From the NCBI RefSeq assembly GCF_014107495.1, contig NZ_CP041969.1, positions 434,001 through 498,000 of the forward strand: a stretch of 64,000 nt of DNA. The letters run 5' to 3'. The notes under the pieces were generated by a model that worked only from the letters and a program-made list of their open reading frames with translations, did no database searches and had not been told where the DNA came from. Made by a program: the position numbers and the translations under genes. Source of the DNA: Cohnella cholangitidis. GTDB lineage: Bacteria; Bacillota; Bacilli; Paenibacillales; Paenibacillaceae. Numbering within the stretch: the first letter of the stretch is position 1; each line of letters begins with the position of its first letter. Of the stretch, positions 48,125 through 57,271 are shown one piece after another.

Positions 48125-49456
48125 TTACAAACCGGAACTTTTCTTGATTTCCAAACTAAGCGCGTCAATACTCTCCAATGCCCTGGCGGCGATGGCTTCG
48201 TTTTTCTCCTTTTTGCTTCGCACGCGATGCCCTAATGGAGGAAAAAGCCCGAAGTTCGCGTTCATCGGTTGAAAATGCTTGAAGTCCGCCGTCGTGATAT
48301 AGTGCGCCATGCTTCCTAGCGTAGTATGGGCGGGTAAAGTCAGCAGTTCTTCTCCTTTGGCCAACCGTCCGGCGTTTAGTCCCGCGATCAAGCCCGAAGC
48401 GGCCGATTCCACGTATCCCTCTACTCCGGTCATTTGACCGGCGAAGAATAGCGTTTCTCTGTCTCGGAACTGATATGTCGGATGAAGCAGCTTAGGAGAA
48501 TTGATGAACGTATTGCGATGCATCACTCCGTAGCGAACGAACTCGGCATTCTCAAGCCCGGGGATTAGCGAAAACACTCTTTTCTGCTCGCCCCATTTGA
48601 GGTGCGTCTGAAATCCTACCAAGTTATATAGCGTACCGGCGGCGTTGTCTTGCCGCAATTGAATGACCGCATGCGATTTCGTTCCCGTTCTCGGATCCAC
48701 TAATCCAACCGGTTTCATCGGCCCGAACAGCACCGTCTGTTTCCCTCGCTTGGCCATGACCTCGATCGGCATGCAACCCTCGAAATACATTTCCTTCTCG
48801 AAATCTTTAACTTCCGCCGTTTCAGCGGTCGTGAGCGCTTCGTAGAACGCGTCGAATTCGCTTTCCGTCATCGGACAGTTCAGATATGCCGCTTCCCCTT
48901 TGTCATATCGGGATGCTAAGAACACTTTGTCTAAATCGATGGAATCCTTCTCGACGATCGGAGCAGCCGCATCGAAGAAGTAAAAATATTCTTCTCCCAT
49001 CAACTGCTTAATGCTCTCCGAAAGCTCCGGGGAAGTAAGGGGGCCCGTCGCGATGACGACGATCCCGTCTTTAGGAACTGCGGTAATTTCCTCGTTCACT
49101 ACCGTAATGAGCGGATGTTCGCGAAGCCGCGTCGTCACTTCTGCCGAGAAGCCTTCGCGATCAACCGCCAGCGCTCCGCCGGCAGGTACGGCATGTTTAT
49201 CCGCGCAGATCAGGATGAGCGAATCCAACCTTCTCATCTCTTCCTTCAGCACGCCGACCGCGTTGGCCAATCCGTTAGCTCTTAAGCTGTTGCTGCACAC
49301 CAATTCGGCAAACCCGCCCGTGTGATGGGCAGGCGTTTGCTTTACCGGACGCATTTCATATAATGTGACAGGTACGCCCTGGCTGGCAATCTGCCATGCG
49401 GCTTCGCTTCCAGCCAACCCGGCACCGATGACCGTCACGGATTGAACTTCTTTCAA
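48125..49456 (-). CDS. trmFO: Methylenetetrahydrofolate-tRNA-(uracil-5-)-methyltransferase TrmFO
   Basis: 443 residues. N-terminal FAD motif [19 protein letters not shown]. Signatures [20 protein letters not shown] and [17 protein letters not shown] are conserved. It makes ribothymidine (m5U54) in tRNA with methylene-THF. The xerC/codV gene that follows trmFO in B. subtilis is missing here: hslV comes next. Confidence 0.97.
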   Translation of the reverse strand: MKEVQSVTVIGAGLAGSEAAWQIASQGVPVTLYEMRPVKQTPAHHTGGFAELVCSNSLRANGLANAVGVLKEEMRRLDSLILICADKHAVPAGGALAVDREGFSAEVTTRLREHPLITVVNEEITAVPKDGIVVIATGPLTSPELSESIKQLMGEEYFYFFDAAAPIVEKDSIDLDKVFLASRYDKGEAAYLNCPMTESEFDAFYEALTTAETAEVKDFEKEMYFEGCMPIEVMAKRGKQTVLFGPMKPVGLVDPRTGTKSHAVIQLRQDNAAGTLYNLVGFQTHLKWGEQKRVFSLIPGLENAEFVRYGVMHRNTFINSPKLLHPTYQFRDRETLFFAGQMTGVEGYVESAASGLIAGLNAGRLAKGEELLTLPAHTTLGSMAHYITTADFKHFQPMNANFGLFPPLGHRVRSKKEKNEAIAARALESIDALSLEIKKSSGL

Positions 49457-49485
49457 TTGCTAAACCTCCTAAGCTGACACTGCCC

Positions 49486-51582
49486 TTATTCTGCGGCTTC
49501 TTCAGACTCCTCTACGTTCTCCGAGTGGCTGCACGCCGTGCAGTGATATTGAATCTCGCCTTTTACGCGTTTCTCGACCATCAAGCCGCCGCAGCTAGGG
49601 CAAGGCTTCGCAACGGGTTTATCCCATGAAACGTAATCGCAACCGGGATAGAGGTTGCAGCCGTAAAATACCCGTCCCTTCTTGCTTCGGCGCTCAACGA
49701 CGTGACCTTCGCCGCATTTCGGGCATTTAACGCCCGTTTCCTTGATAATCGGCTTCGTATTCCGGCAATTCGGGAAACCGGAGCAGGCAAGGAACTTGCC
49801 GAAGCGTCCCATCTTATAGACCATCGGACTGCCGCATTTGTCGCAGATTTCGTCGGAAGGCTCATCCTTGATCTCGATTTCCTTCATCTCGTCTTCGGCG
49901 AAGTTCAGCCGAACCTCGAACGATTTGTAGAATTCGCCGATTACGTTGACCCAATCTTGGGTACCTTCCTCAACGTGGTCGAGATCGCCTTCCATGTTGG
50001 CCGTAAATTCAGCGTCGAGAATTTCCGGGAAAAATTCTTCCATCAGCTGGATAACGAGCTCTCCGAGCTCGGTCGGAATGAATTTTTTCTCTTCCATCGC
50101 CACATAGTTTCTCTTCTGGATCGTCTCCAGCGTCGGCGCGTATGTACTTGGGCGCCCTATGCCGAGCTCCTCCAGCGTTCGGACTAATCTGGCTTCCGTG
50201 TAACGCGGCGGCGGTTGGGTGAAGTGCTGCTTAGGCTCAATCTCCTTAGAGCCTACTTTATCCCCGGTCGCGAGCGCAGGCAGCAAACGGTCTTCATCCG
50301 TCGTTCCGTCGTCGTTGCCTTCCACGTACACCTTCATGAAACCGGCGAATTTCAACTTTGAACCGTTAGCGCGGAAAACTACCGGACCATTGCTTAGATC
50401 GACGGTCATCGTATCAAGCACGGCGGAAGCCATCTGACTCGCGACGAAACGTTCCCAAATGAGCTTATATAGGCGCAGCTGATCCTTCGAAGTAAAGGCT
50501 TTAACGGACTCCGGATCACGGAGAACCGATGTCGGACGAATCGCTTCATGCGCATCTTGCGCGCCGGCGTTTTTCTTCGTGTACACGCGAGGCGTCTCCG
50601 GTAAAAACGAGCTTCCGTATTTGCCGGATATATATTCGGCGGCTTCTTCCTGAGCGACAGGAGATATACGCGTAGAATCCGTACGCATGTAGGTGATGAG
50701 ACCGACTGTGCCCTCTTTGCCCAAATCTACCCCTTCATAGAGCTGTTGGGCGATTTGCATCGTTTTCGAAGCACGGAAGTTTAGCTTACGGGCCGCTTCC
50801 TGCTGCAAGGAGCTCGTAATGAACGGAGGAGACGGATTGCGCTGCCGCTCTTTCTCCTTCACTTCGCCTACGGTGAAGTCATTGCCCTTCATGAGGGCTA
50901 GTACTTCCTTCACTTCCGCTTCGCTCTTCAACTCTTTTTTCGTCCCGTGCACGGAGTGGAACTTCGCTTCGAAAGCCGACTTCTCTTTCGCGAGATGCGC
51001 GGTAATGCTCCAGTATTCTTCCGGAATGAACGCGTTGATTTCGTTCTCGCGGTCGTAAATGAGCTTGACCGCAACCGATTGTACTCTGCCCGCGCTTAAG
51101 CCTTTCTTCACTTTCTTCCATAATAGAGGGCTTATTTTATAACCGACCAACCGGTCGAGCACCCTTCTCGCTTGTTGGGCATTCACGAGATCCATATCGA
51201 TGGGGCGAGGATTCTTAAAGGCATCCTTCACCGCTTGCTTCGTGATTTCGTTAAATACGACGCGGCAAGCATCCTTCTCGTCTATTTCCAAATAATGCGC
51301 CAAATGCCACGCGATCGCTTCGCCCTCCCTATCGGGGTCGGCCGCGAGATATACTTTTTTGACTTTTTTGCTGGCATCGCGAAGCTCCTTCAGGACGCTC
51401 CCCTTGCCGCGAATCGTAATATATTTGGGCTGAAAATCATTTTCTACTTCTACCCCGATCTGGCTCTTGGGTAAATCGCGAATGTGCCCCATGGACGCTT
51501 TGACGATAAATTTGCTTCCCAAATATTTGCCGATCGTCTTGGCTTTAGCCGGTGACTCTACGATAACGAGCGAATCCGCCAC
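49486..51582 (-). CDS. topA: DNA topoisomerase I
   Basis: Probable start GTG 51582 (then [15 protein letters not shown]), about 7 nt after GGAGG; ATG 51588 lies almost on the site. 698 residues. TOPRIM domain with [12 protein letters not shown], the active Tyr at about 300 in [12 protein letters not shown], and three C-terminal zinc ribbons (CDKCGSPM...C; CPKCGEG...C; CPSCGG...C). It relaxes negative supercoils. Confidence 0.97.
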   Translation of the reverse strand: MADSLVIVESPAKAKTIGKYLGSKFIVKASMGHIRDLPKSQIGVEVENDFQPKYITIRGKGSVLKELRDASKKVKKVYLAADPDREGEAIAWHLAHYLEIDEKDACRVVFNEITKQAVKDAFKNPRPIDMDLVNAQQARRVLDRLVGYKISPLLWKKVKKGLSAGRVQSVAVKLIYDRENEINAFIPEEYWSITAHLAKEKSAFEAKFHSVHGTKKELKSEAEVKEVLALMKGNDFTVGEVKEKERQRNPSPPFITSSLQQEAARKLNFRASKTMQIAQQLYEGVDLGKEGTVGLITYMRTDSTRISPVAQEEAAEYISGKYGSSFLPETPRVYTKKNAGAQDAHEAIRPTSVLRDPESVKAFTSKDQLRLYKLIWERFVASQMASAVLDTMTVDLSNGPVVFRANGSKLKFAGFMKVYVEGNDDGTTDEDRLLPALATGDKVGSKEIEPKQHFTQPPPRYTEARLVRTLEELGIGRPSTYAPTLETIQKRNYVAMEEKKFIPTELGELVIQLMEEFFPEILDAEFTANMEGDLDHVEEGTQDWVNVIGEFYKSFEVRLNFAEDEMKEIEIKDEPSDEICDKCGSPMVYKMGRFGKFLACSGFPNCRNTKPIIKETGVKCPKCGEGHVVERRSKKGRVFYGCNLYPGCDYVSWDKPVAKPCPSCGGLMVEKRVKGEIQYHCTACSHSENVEESEEAAE

Positions 51583-51640
51583 GTCCATTCCTCCTCTCCT
51601 ACGGTCGACAAGTCCTCGTGCCTATGCGCTTATGTCTACA

Positions 51641-52834
51641 TTAAAGGACATGATATACAGAACCGGGTTGTTGATGAATCCGTCTTTTTATTAGTAAAGA
51701 TAGCAGAACGGAGTGTAAATGTCCAAATGTCATCCCGGATTGTTTCGCAAGTTCGTCGATCGAACAGGCTTTTTCGAGCAATATTCGATATAGCCGAAGC
51801 TCGTCGGGAGTTAGATTTTCGGACGGCGAAACCGGCTCTTCCGGCGCATCCGCAGCTTTTGGAGACGATGGGATCGGCGGCAGCCTGTATGCGTACATCT
51901 CGAAAATGTCACTCTCGTCAAGTACCGGGTGAGCGCCCTTCCGAAAATACTCGAGAGCCCCCTTGCTCCTTGGCGAAGTAATTTGGCCGGGTACGACGAA
52001 CACATCCCTATTATAACCTAAGGCCAAATCCGCGGTGATTAAGGCCCCGCTCCTATGGGCTGCCTCTACTACGATGACTCCATATGACAAACCGACGATA
52101 ATCCGATTACGCAAAGGAAACAAGCCGGGATGAAGAATCGTGTCCGGCGGACTTTCGGAGAGAATGAGGCCTTGATGGAGAAGATCGCGGTAAAGCGCTT
52201 TATTCTCTGGAGGATAACAATGATCCACTCCGCCCGCAACGACCGCAATCGTCCCGTTTCGAGCGTGTAAGGCGCCCAGATGGGCTGCGGTATCGACTCC
52301 CCTAGCCAAACCACTGACGACCGTCATACGCTGCGCACAACCCGCTCCGAGGTCCTCCGCCACCTTGCGGCCATATCCGGTAGCCAGCCGGGTGCCGACA
52401 ATCGCGATCGCCGGATTGCGCACAAGCTCCCAATTCCCTTTGTAGTAGATAACCCAAGGCGGGTCCGATATCTGTGCAAGCAATTCCGGGTATTCATCGT
52501 CCAAATAGGTGATTACCTGAATATCGCGCTCCTCAAGCTTGCGAATTCTCCGCTCCGACGCTTCCTCCCGAAGATTGTCGACAACCGCCGCGGCTTGCTT
52601 TGCGCTAAGACCCATGTCTCTCCAATCTCCCGCCAAGAAATCGGGAACATGCCTTAACGAGCCGCTTCCTTTGGCGGCGCCATAAAGCAGAATATTGGCG
52701 ATCGTAATTCTCCCTACCCCTTCCGTCTCATGCAGGGCGATGAGAGTGTCTCTTGATATCCCCGTCATCCTGGCTTCCGATCTGGAGACGACTCTCGCTT
52801 TGGTCGTTTCGTCAAGCTCAGATTCGCTTTTCAA
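51641..52834 (-). CDS. dprA: DNA processing protein DprA (Smf)
   Basis: The likely start is TTG 52834, about 9 nt after AAGGAGTGG; the longer in-frame reading to 52867 lies in the sucD terminator. 397 residues. An N-terminal helical domain, the Rossmann-type DprA core (VVSGLARGVDTAAHLGAL; GGVDHCYPPENKALY; GYNRDVFVVPG) and a C-terminal winged helix. It loads RecA on incoming single-stranded DNA during natural transformation. Confidence 0.95.
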   Translation of the reverse strand: MKSESELDETTKARVVSRSEARMTGISRDTLIALHETEGVGRITIANILLYGAAKGSGSLRHVPDFLAGDWRDMGLSAKQAAAVVDNLREEASERRIRKLEERDIQVITYLDDEYPELLAQISDPPWVIYYKGNWELVRNPAIAIVGTRLATGYGRKVAEDLGAGCAQRMTVVSGLARGVDTAAHLGALHARNGTIAVVAGGVDHCYPPENKALYRDLLHQGLILSESPPDTILHPGLFPLRNRIIVGLSYGVIVVEAAHRSGALITADLALGYNRDVFVVPGQITSPRSKGALEYFRKGAHPVLDESDIFEMYAYRLPPIPSSPKAADAPEEPVSPSENLTPDELRLYRILLEKACSIDELAKQSGMTFGHLHSVLLSLLIKRRIHQQPGSVYHVL

Positions 52835-52865
52835 TTGGACTCCACTCCTTACTGTCGTTATACGC

Positions 52866-52906
52866 AAAGAAGCCTCCCGCTCCCTCCGAAGAGGGGGCAG
52901 AAGGCT
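52866..52906 (-). terminator. Terminator after sucD
   Basis: The minus strand has a long stem from AGCCTTCTGCC to GGGAGGCT around a TTCG loop, followed by TCTTTG. It overlaps the dprA upstream reading, which supports the downstream TTG start for dprA. Confidence 0.75.
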
Positions 52907-52980
52907 GCTTGCCTTGCCGATTCGTCCAGCGGGTCAGATCGACCGCAGTCACGAAATTCTCATATGAGCTTACTGTAGCA

Positions 52981-53907
52981 TTAACCTTTGCATTTTTCCA
53001 GCAAACCTTTTTCTTCGAGCACGGCGACAAGAGTCGCGCCCATGTCGGAAGGCGTCGGAGCAACGCGAATTCCGCATGCTTCAAGAACAGAAATTTTCTC
53101 GGCTGCCGTACCTTTCCCTCCGGAAATGATCGCGCCGGCATGTCCCATACGTTTGCCCGCTGGAGCAGTTGCGCCGCCGATGAAGCCAACGACAGGTTTA
53201 GTCATGTTCGCTTTTACCCACTCGGCCGCTTCTTCTTCCGCCGTACCGCCGATTTCGCCGATCATGATAACGGCATACGTATCCGGATCCTCATTAAACA
53301 GCTTAAGGATATCGATGAACTCCGAGCCTTTAACCGGATCTCCGCCGATTCCGACGGCGGACGATTGACCGATGCCGCTCGAAGTCAGTTGATGAACCGC
53401 TTCGTAAGTCAGAGTTCCCGAACGGGAAACTACGCCTACGTGGCCTTTTTTGTGAATATAACCCGGCATGATGCCGATTTTGATCTCCCCTGGCGTAATG
53501 ACGCCCGGGCAGTTCGGTCCGATCAAGCGAGTTTTCTTGCCTTCCATGAAACGCATGACTTTAACCATGTCCAGTACCGGAATTCCTTCCGTGATACAGA
53601 TGACAAGATCAAGCTCCGCGTCTACCGCTTCCATGATCGCGTCGGCCGCGAAAGGAGGAGCAACGTAGATTACGGATGCCGTCGCGCCCGTTGCGTTTAC
53701 AGCTTCGACTACCGTATTGAATACCGGCAAAGAAACCGTCGTGCCGTTTTCCAAGTTGAAGTCTACGTTCGTGCCGCCTTTGCCCGGCGTAACGCCGCCG
53801 ACCATTTGCGTACCGTAGTCCAGTGCACCCTTGGCGTGGAAATTTCCCGTTGCGCCCGTGATGCCTTGGGTGATCACCTTGGTGTTTTTATCGATCAAAA
53901 TACTCAT
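52981..53907 (-). CDS. sucD: Succinyl-CoA synthetase alpha subunit
   Basis: 308 residues, the usual length is about 300. CoA-binding Rossmann N-terminus [12 protein letters not shown]; the phospho-His is in [28 protein letters not shown] is typical. It makes ATP (or GTP) from succinyl-CoA in the TCA cycle. It lies 31 bp after sucC. Confidence 0.97.
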   Translation of the reverse strand: MSILIDKNTKVITQGITGATGNFHAKGALDYGTQMVGGVTPGKGGTNVDFNLENGTTVSLPVFNTVVEAVNATGATASVIYVAPPFAADAIMEAVDAELDLVICITEGIPVLDMVKVMRFMEGKKTRLIGPNCPGVITPGEIKIGIMPGYIHKKGHVGVVSRSGTLTYEAVHQLTSSGIGQSSAVGIGGDPVKGSEFIDILKLFNEDPDTYAVIMIGEIGGTAEEEAAEWVKANMTKPVVGFIGGATAPAGKRMGHAGAIISGGKGTAAEKISVLEACGIRVAPTPSDMGATLVAVLEEKGLLEKCKG

Positions 53908-53938
53908 GATTACACACTCCCCGGTAGGTTCTCCCTAG

Positions 53939-55098
53939 TCATTTCACGAGCGACACGATTTTTTGCGCGCCGTCGGACATCGAATCCGCAGCCACGATGT
54001 TCAGGCCGGATCCGTTCAAAATTTCTTTACCTTTTGCTACGTTCGTGCCTTCCAGACGGACGACGAGCGGACGGTCGAGACCAAGCTCGCGAGCAGCCGC
54101 GACAACGCCCTCGGCAATAATGTCGCACTTCATGATACCGCCGAAAATGTTAACGAAAATCCCTTTGACGTTCGCATCGGACAAAATGATCTTGAACGCT
54201 TCGGTTACTTTCTCTTTCGTCGCGCCGCCGCCAACGTCTAGGAAGTTAGCCGGTGATCCGCCGAAATATTTAATGATGTCCATTGTCGCCATAGCTAGTC
54301 CAGCGCCATTAACCATACAGCCGATGTTGCCGTCTAGAGCAATATAGGAAAGATCGAATTTGGAAGCTTGAATTTCCTTGGCATCCTCTTCGTCCAAGTC
54401 GCGAAGCTCGACGATGTCCTTGTGACGGAACAATGCGTTGGAATCGAAGTTCAACTTCGCGTCAAGAGCCATAACGTCACCGGAACCGGTAACGACAAGC
54501 GGATTGATCTCCGCGATGGAGCAATCTTTGTCTTCGAACGCTTTGTACAAAGCGAGCATGAACTTAACCGCTTTGTTGATCAGTTCGCCCGGAATTTTGA
54601 TATCGTACGCCAATTGGCGCGCTTGGAACATTTGCAAGCCGACCGCCGGATCGACGACGACTTTGATGATTTTCTCAGGAGAGTGGGCAGCGACTTCTTC
54701 GATATCCATGCCGCCTTCTTCGGAACCCATCATGACGACGCGTCCGGTTCCCCGGTCGACGACGACGCCGATGTAATATTCTTTCTTGATGTCGCAGCCT
54801 TCTTCGATCAGAAGACGTTTCACTTCTTTGCCTTCCGGTCCCGTCTGGTGAGTGACCAATACTTTGCCGAGCAATTCTTTGGCGTAGCTTGCTACGTCAT
54901 CCAGGCTCTTGGCGATTTTAACGCCGCCTGCTTTACCGCGTCCGCCCGCGTGAATCTGGGCTTTAACGACAGTAACCGAGCTTCCGAGTTCTTTTGCTGC
55001 GCTTACGGCTTCGTCGACGGTGAACGCCACTTTGCGCGCGGCACGTTAACGCCATACTGCCTCAAGACTTCCTTGCCTTGATACTCATGAATATTCAT
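53939..55098 (-). CDS. sucC: Succinyl-CoA synthetase beta subunit, interrupted by a one-base deletion near the N-terminus
   Basis: The native ATG is 55098 ([21 protein letters not shown]), after GGGAGGATGCCAGGGTC. Within about 20 codons the frame breaks, at 55034-55041 (CCGCGCGCAAAG where CCGCGCGGCAAAG is expected). The correct frame, [15 protein letters not shown], continues to 53939 as the ATP-grasp domain ([16 protein letters not shown]) and the C-terminal ligase domain ([13 protein letters not shown]). Restoring one base gives 386 residues, exactly the family size. The in-frame start at 55030 lacks a plausible ribosome-binding site. Confidence 0.93.
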
Positions 55099-55262
55099 GA
55101 CCCTGGCATCCTCCCGTTGTGCGCTTTAATATCGAGTGCGACTATCGCATCGGTATATGATCACCGTGCGTAGCCGTCACAGGTGACTCCCTGTTAGCGA
55201 TGCGATCATCGCTTGCGGCTGTCACACAAACGAATTTATGTAACAAAACCTTCACCATTGTA
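55099..55262 (-). ncRNA. Structured leader of sucCD (candidate cis-regulatory RNA)
   Basis: The ~150-nt minus-strand leader holds AGCGATG-ATCG-CATCGCT (55196-55213, a perfect 7-bp hairpin), GTCAC-CT-GTGAC (55176-55187), and TGCGA-TAG-TCGCA (55137-55149). An outer AGCC/GGCT pair (55172-55175 with 55217-55220) encloses the first two, so a three-way junction is possible. An extended -10 (TGTTACAAT; 55257-55262 is the TACAAT) lies at its 5' end; the -35 is weak. I do not recognise a named riboswitch. Confidence 0.45.
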
Positions 55263-55609
55263 ACACTAATCGTTGCACGCTTCCTCACTTTTTCATCAAT
55301 TTATTAGTCTTATTTGGCAATGGTTTCATCTCAAATCGATATGGAAACAAGGCAAACACATATAGCTTTTGCATTTCAAGAAAGGATTATTCCTTTAAGT
55401 TGACAGTCTTGAGCGGCGAATGTATTTTTTCAAAGTCGCACTTTAAAACCGTTCAGCTACTAACACACGCAATTCCATCTTGATTTGTCTAGATAAACGC
55501 TTCATGGACTTGCACATAGGGGGAAAGTACATCTCCCCTTTCTTTGAAAATCTAATATCGTCAGTTTATTGGATTTGTTGTAAAATGATGTAAAATGATA
55601 ACGTGAGAG
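55263..55609. other. Gene-free stretch with promoter-like sites
   Basis: 347 bp between the sucC leader and the small plus-strand gene. It is AT-rich. It holds the first copy of a duplicated promoter-like sequence (55387-55429), a tandem decamer GTAAAATGAT x2 (55580-55599), and the probable promoter TTGGAT-16 nt-TAAAAT (55569-55596) for the gene at 55619. No other open frame convinces me. Confidence 0.6.
55387..55429 (+). repeat. Copy 1 of a promoter-like sequence flanking the accessory patch
   Basis: AGTTGACAG-t-CTTGAGCGGC, then about 10 nt to TGTATTTTTT. It includes TTGACA (55400-55405), a 17-nt spacer and TATTTT (55423-55428). A second copy with about 80% identity over ~40 bp is at 57155-57200, in the same orientation. 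Confidence 0.8.
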
Positions 55610-55618
55610 GTGCTATAC

Positions 55619-55843
55619 ATGGTGGGATTTCTTAATGGCGTTGCTTTCTTTGTATTCTTAGGCACGGCTATGTGGGGATACAAAGTTGGAAATGATATAA
55701 ATACAACGTTAAGCGTCTTCAATCAACCTTCACAGCAGTTCCAATACCAAGCAGCTATGTTCGTTTGGGTTCCTGGATTTCTAATAGGATCCTTCTTCCT
55801 TGCATTGGCTCGCATTATTGAATTACTAGAAAAAAAGAAATAA
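55619..55843 (+). CDS. Small two-helix membrane protein, function unknown
   Basis: About 74 residues from ATG 55619 (MVGFLNGVAFFVFLGTAMWGY), after GAGAGGTGC; a GTG nine bases upstream is in frame but lies within that site. Two hydrophobic helices (about 3-20 and 44-66) and a short lysine tail (LLEKKK). It stands alone in the AT-rich patch and I do not recognise it. Confidence 0.65.
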   Translation: MVGFLNGVAFFVFLGTAMWGYKVGNDINTTLSVFNQPSQQFQYQAAMFVWVPGFLIGSFFLALARIIELLEKKK

Positions 55844-55878
55844 TAATGGAATCGCCTGGAAAATTACGTGAGAAAAAC

Positions 55879-55910
55879 AAAAAAAGCCCGAGAGCCATAG
55901 CCCTCGAGCT
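55879..55910 (-). terminator. Terminator after the FnIII-domain gene
   Basis: The minus-strand stem AGCTCGAGGGC/GCTCTCGGGCT (11 bp with two G-U pairs) with a TATG loop is followed by TTTTTTTG. Confidence 0.85.
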
Positions 55911-55916
55911 AATTCC

Positions 55917-56897
55917 TTATGGAGTTACATCATACTCATCCACATCAAACGCAAGAATCTTATCGAAGATGACGTATTCGCTACGAGCTTTGAACGGACC
56001 TTTGTTCCATGTCTTAGTGAACTTGTACTTAGCAGGGCCTGTGCCGCCGCCCTTGGCGTCGTACCACGAGATGAAGGCGTGAAGCTCAGCCATGGATAGA
56101 TCGTATTCCTTTTCGAGTCCGTTCGTCATGGTTATGGTGAGGAGTGCGCGCCCAAGGATAAGAGGCGAAGCAGATACTTCATTTGATAGGGGACTCTCCC
56201 CATTAAGGCTAGTTGCAGTTATGACATAATAATAAGTCGTTCCATTCATAACATTAGTGTCAACGAAATTTAGATCAATAATGTTATTCGCTATTGTTGT
56301 GTATGGACCTCCACTTGTTAAGGATCTCTTGATTGTATAGTGAGTTGCATTTGTAATAGAACTCCACGAAAGCGTGATCTGATTTACTTCTTCTGTTGCA
56401 GCAAGTATGGGTACATCTGGGCTAACAGCATCGAAAACATCAAATTCAAACACTTTCGTTGCTGTACTAAATCCATTTGAAAGGTAGACTGACTTTACTC
56501 CCGGGACAGTTTGAATAAATTGTAACGAACCATCCGTAACAGGTGTAATCGTCTTAATAACAACTCCAGACGCATTAAGAAATGTAAGATTTGGTCGCCC
56601 GGGTGCATCTGTAAGTAGTCTATACGAACCAATAAGGTGAGGAACTGAAAAATTGTAAAATGCATTATCATATACGGTTGGTAAGCTTGCGTTTTGTGCA
56701 TGTAAAGTAAACGATGTACTTTCATCATTATCAGTAATCAGAGTTGTTGTCCCTGCACTCGAATCTTTACCCATACCATAGTGCACTGGTTTATTTTCTA
56801 ATAAACCACCCGTGTATGCACTTACCGATGACAAAGGTACGGTAAGGCTGAGTAATAGTGTAAAACTTAAAAATAAAACAATAATTTTTACCTTCAA
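55917..56897 (-). CDS. Secreted fibronectin type III domain protein
   Basis: 326 residues from TTG 56897, 7-8 nt after GAGGAGG. A signal peptide (about 1-27, ending SVSA). An N-terminal Gly/Thr-rich region (GGLLENKPVHYG, 40-150) that may be a carbohydrate-binding or lectin-like module. An FnIII domain at about 163-248 (ITLSWSSITNATHYTIKRS, TTYYYVITATSLNGESPLSN). A C-terminal ~75-residue module (KEYDLSMAELHAFISWYDAKGG ... FDKILAFDV) that I recall from other Paenibacillus secreted proteins. Base composition is AT-rich next to its neighbours, so acquisition is likely. Ligand unknown. Confidence 0.85.
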   Translation of the reverse strand: MKVKIIVLFLSFTLLLSLTVPLSSVSAYTGGLLENKPVHYGMGKDSSAGTTTLITDNDESTSFTLHAQNASLPTVYDNAFYNFSVPHLIGSYRLLTDAPGRPNLTFLNASGVVIKTITPVTDGSLQFIQTVPGVKSVYLSNGFSTATKVFEFDVFDAVSPDVPILAATEEVNQITLSWSSITNATHYTIKRSLTSGGPYTTIANNIIDLNFVDTNVMNGTTYYYVITATSLNGESPLSNEVSASPLILGRALLTITMTNGLEKEYDLSMAELHAFISWYDAKGGGTGPAKYKFTKTWNKGPFKARSEYVIFDKILAFDVDEYDVTP

Positions 56898-57154
56898 TGT
56901 AAATCCTCCTCATATGTAATGAATCAATCATAAGAGGAAATATTAGGAATTGTAAGACTGATATTCTACAATTTTCAACACTATACTTAAGAGTTAAAGG
57001 ACAATCCCGGAAAGTACGGTTCACAAGCGAATGATTTACTTGTGATCGTTATCGTTTTGGTCGTATTAGACCATGTTACATGTGCTCCAAGCGCCCCCCA
57101 CCTCACGCGGTAACGGAAACCATCGTTAATTACTCCACCTTAAACCTCTATCTG

Positions 57155-57200
57155 TTTATTCCATATAGTTGACAGCCTTGAGCGGCAATTGTATTCTTGC
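57155..57200 (+). promoter_or_regulatory. yifB promoter (copy 2 of the duplicated sequence)
   Basis: TTGACA (57169-57174), 17-nt spacer GCCTTGAGCGGCAATTG, and TATTCT (57192-57197). It is nearly the same as copy 1 at 55387-55429. Confidence 0.75.
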
Positions 57201-57225
57201 ATTAACAGAAATATTCGGAGAGGAA

Positions 57226-57271
57226 GCACCTTTCCCGTCATTTAATCTCAGACGGAGGAAGGTGTTTTTTT
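57226..57271 (+). terminator. Leader terminator hairpin overlapping the yifB ribosome-binding site
   Basis: CACCTTTCC-CGTC (57227-57239) pairs with GACG-ga-GGAAGGTG (57251-57264), followed by seven T residues directly before GTG 57272. The 3' arm contains GGAGGAAGG, the ribosome-binding site, so the hairpin can both end transcription and block translation. Confidence 0.75.

Larger units (their letters stand above)
56898..57271. other. Intergenic stretch between two divergent genes
   Basis: 374 bp. It contains the FnIII gene promoter (minus: TTGAAA 56973-56978, 18 nt, TACAAT 56949-56954), inverted repeat TCACAAG...CTTGTGA (about 57021-57045), short palindromes (TGGTC-GTATTA-GACCA), the yifB promoter and its leader hairpin. 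No gene is visible. Confidence 0.6.

Noticed and set aside
52753..54120. 455-aa plus-strand open frame
   Set aside because: It is antisense to sucD and the end of sucC, both clear enzymes. The frame is open only because of the GC-skewed codon pattern; no ribosome-binding site or family pattern.
54368..55081. 237-aa plus-strand open frame
   Set aside because: Antisense to sucC, Phe/Asp-rich composition typical of a shadow frame.
55846..56082. 78-aa plus-strand frame after the small membrane protein
   Set aside because: Covers the FnIII terminator and the antisense of the FnIII C-terminal module; not coding.
57169..57264. Riboswitch in the yifB leader
   Set aside because: Only one hairpin is visible between promoter and start codon; no aptamer-like conserved core was recognised, so I list it as a leader terminator only.
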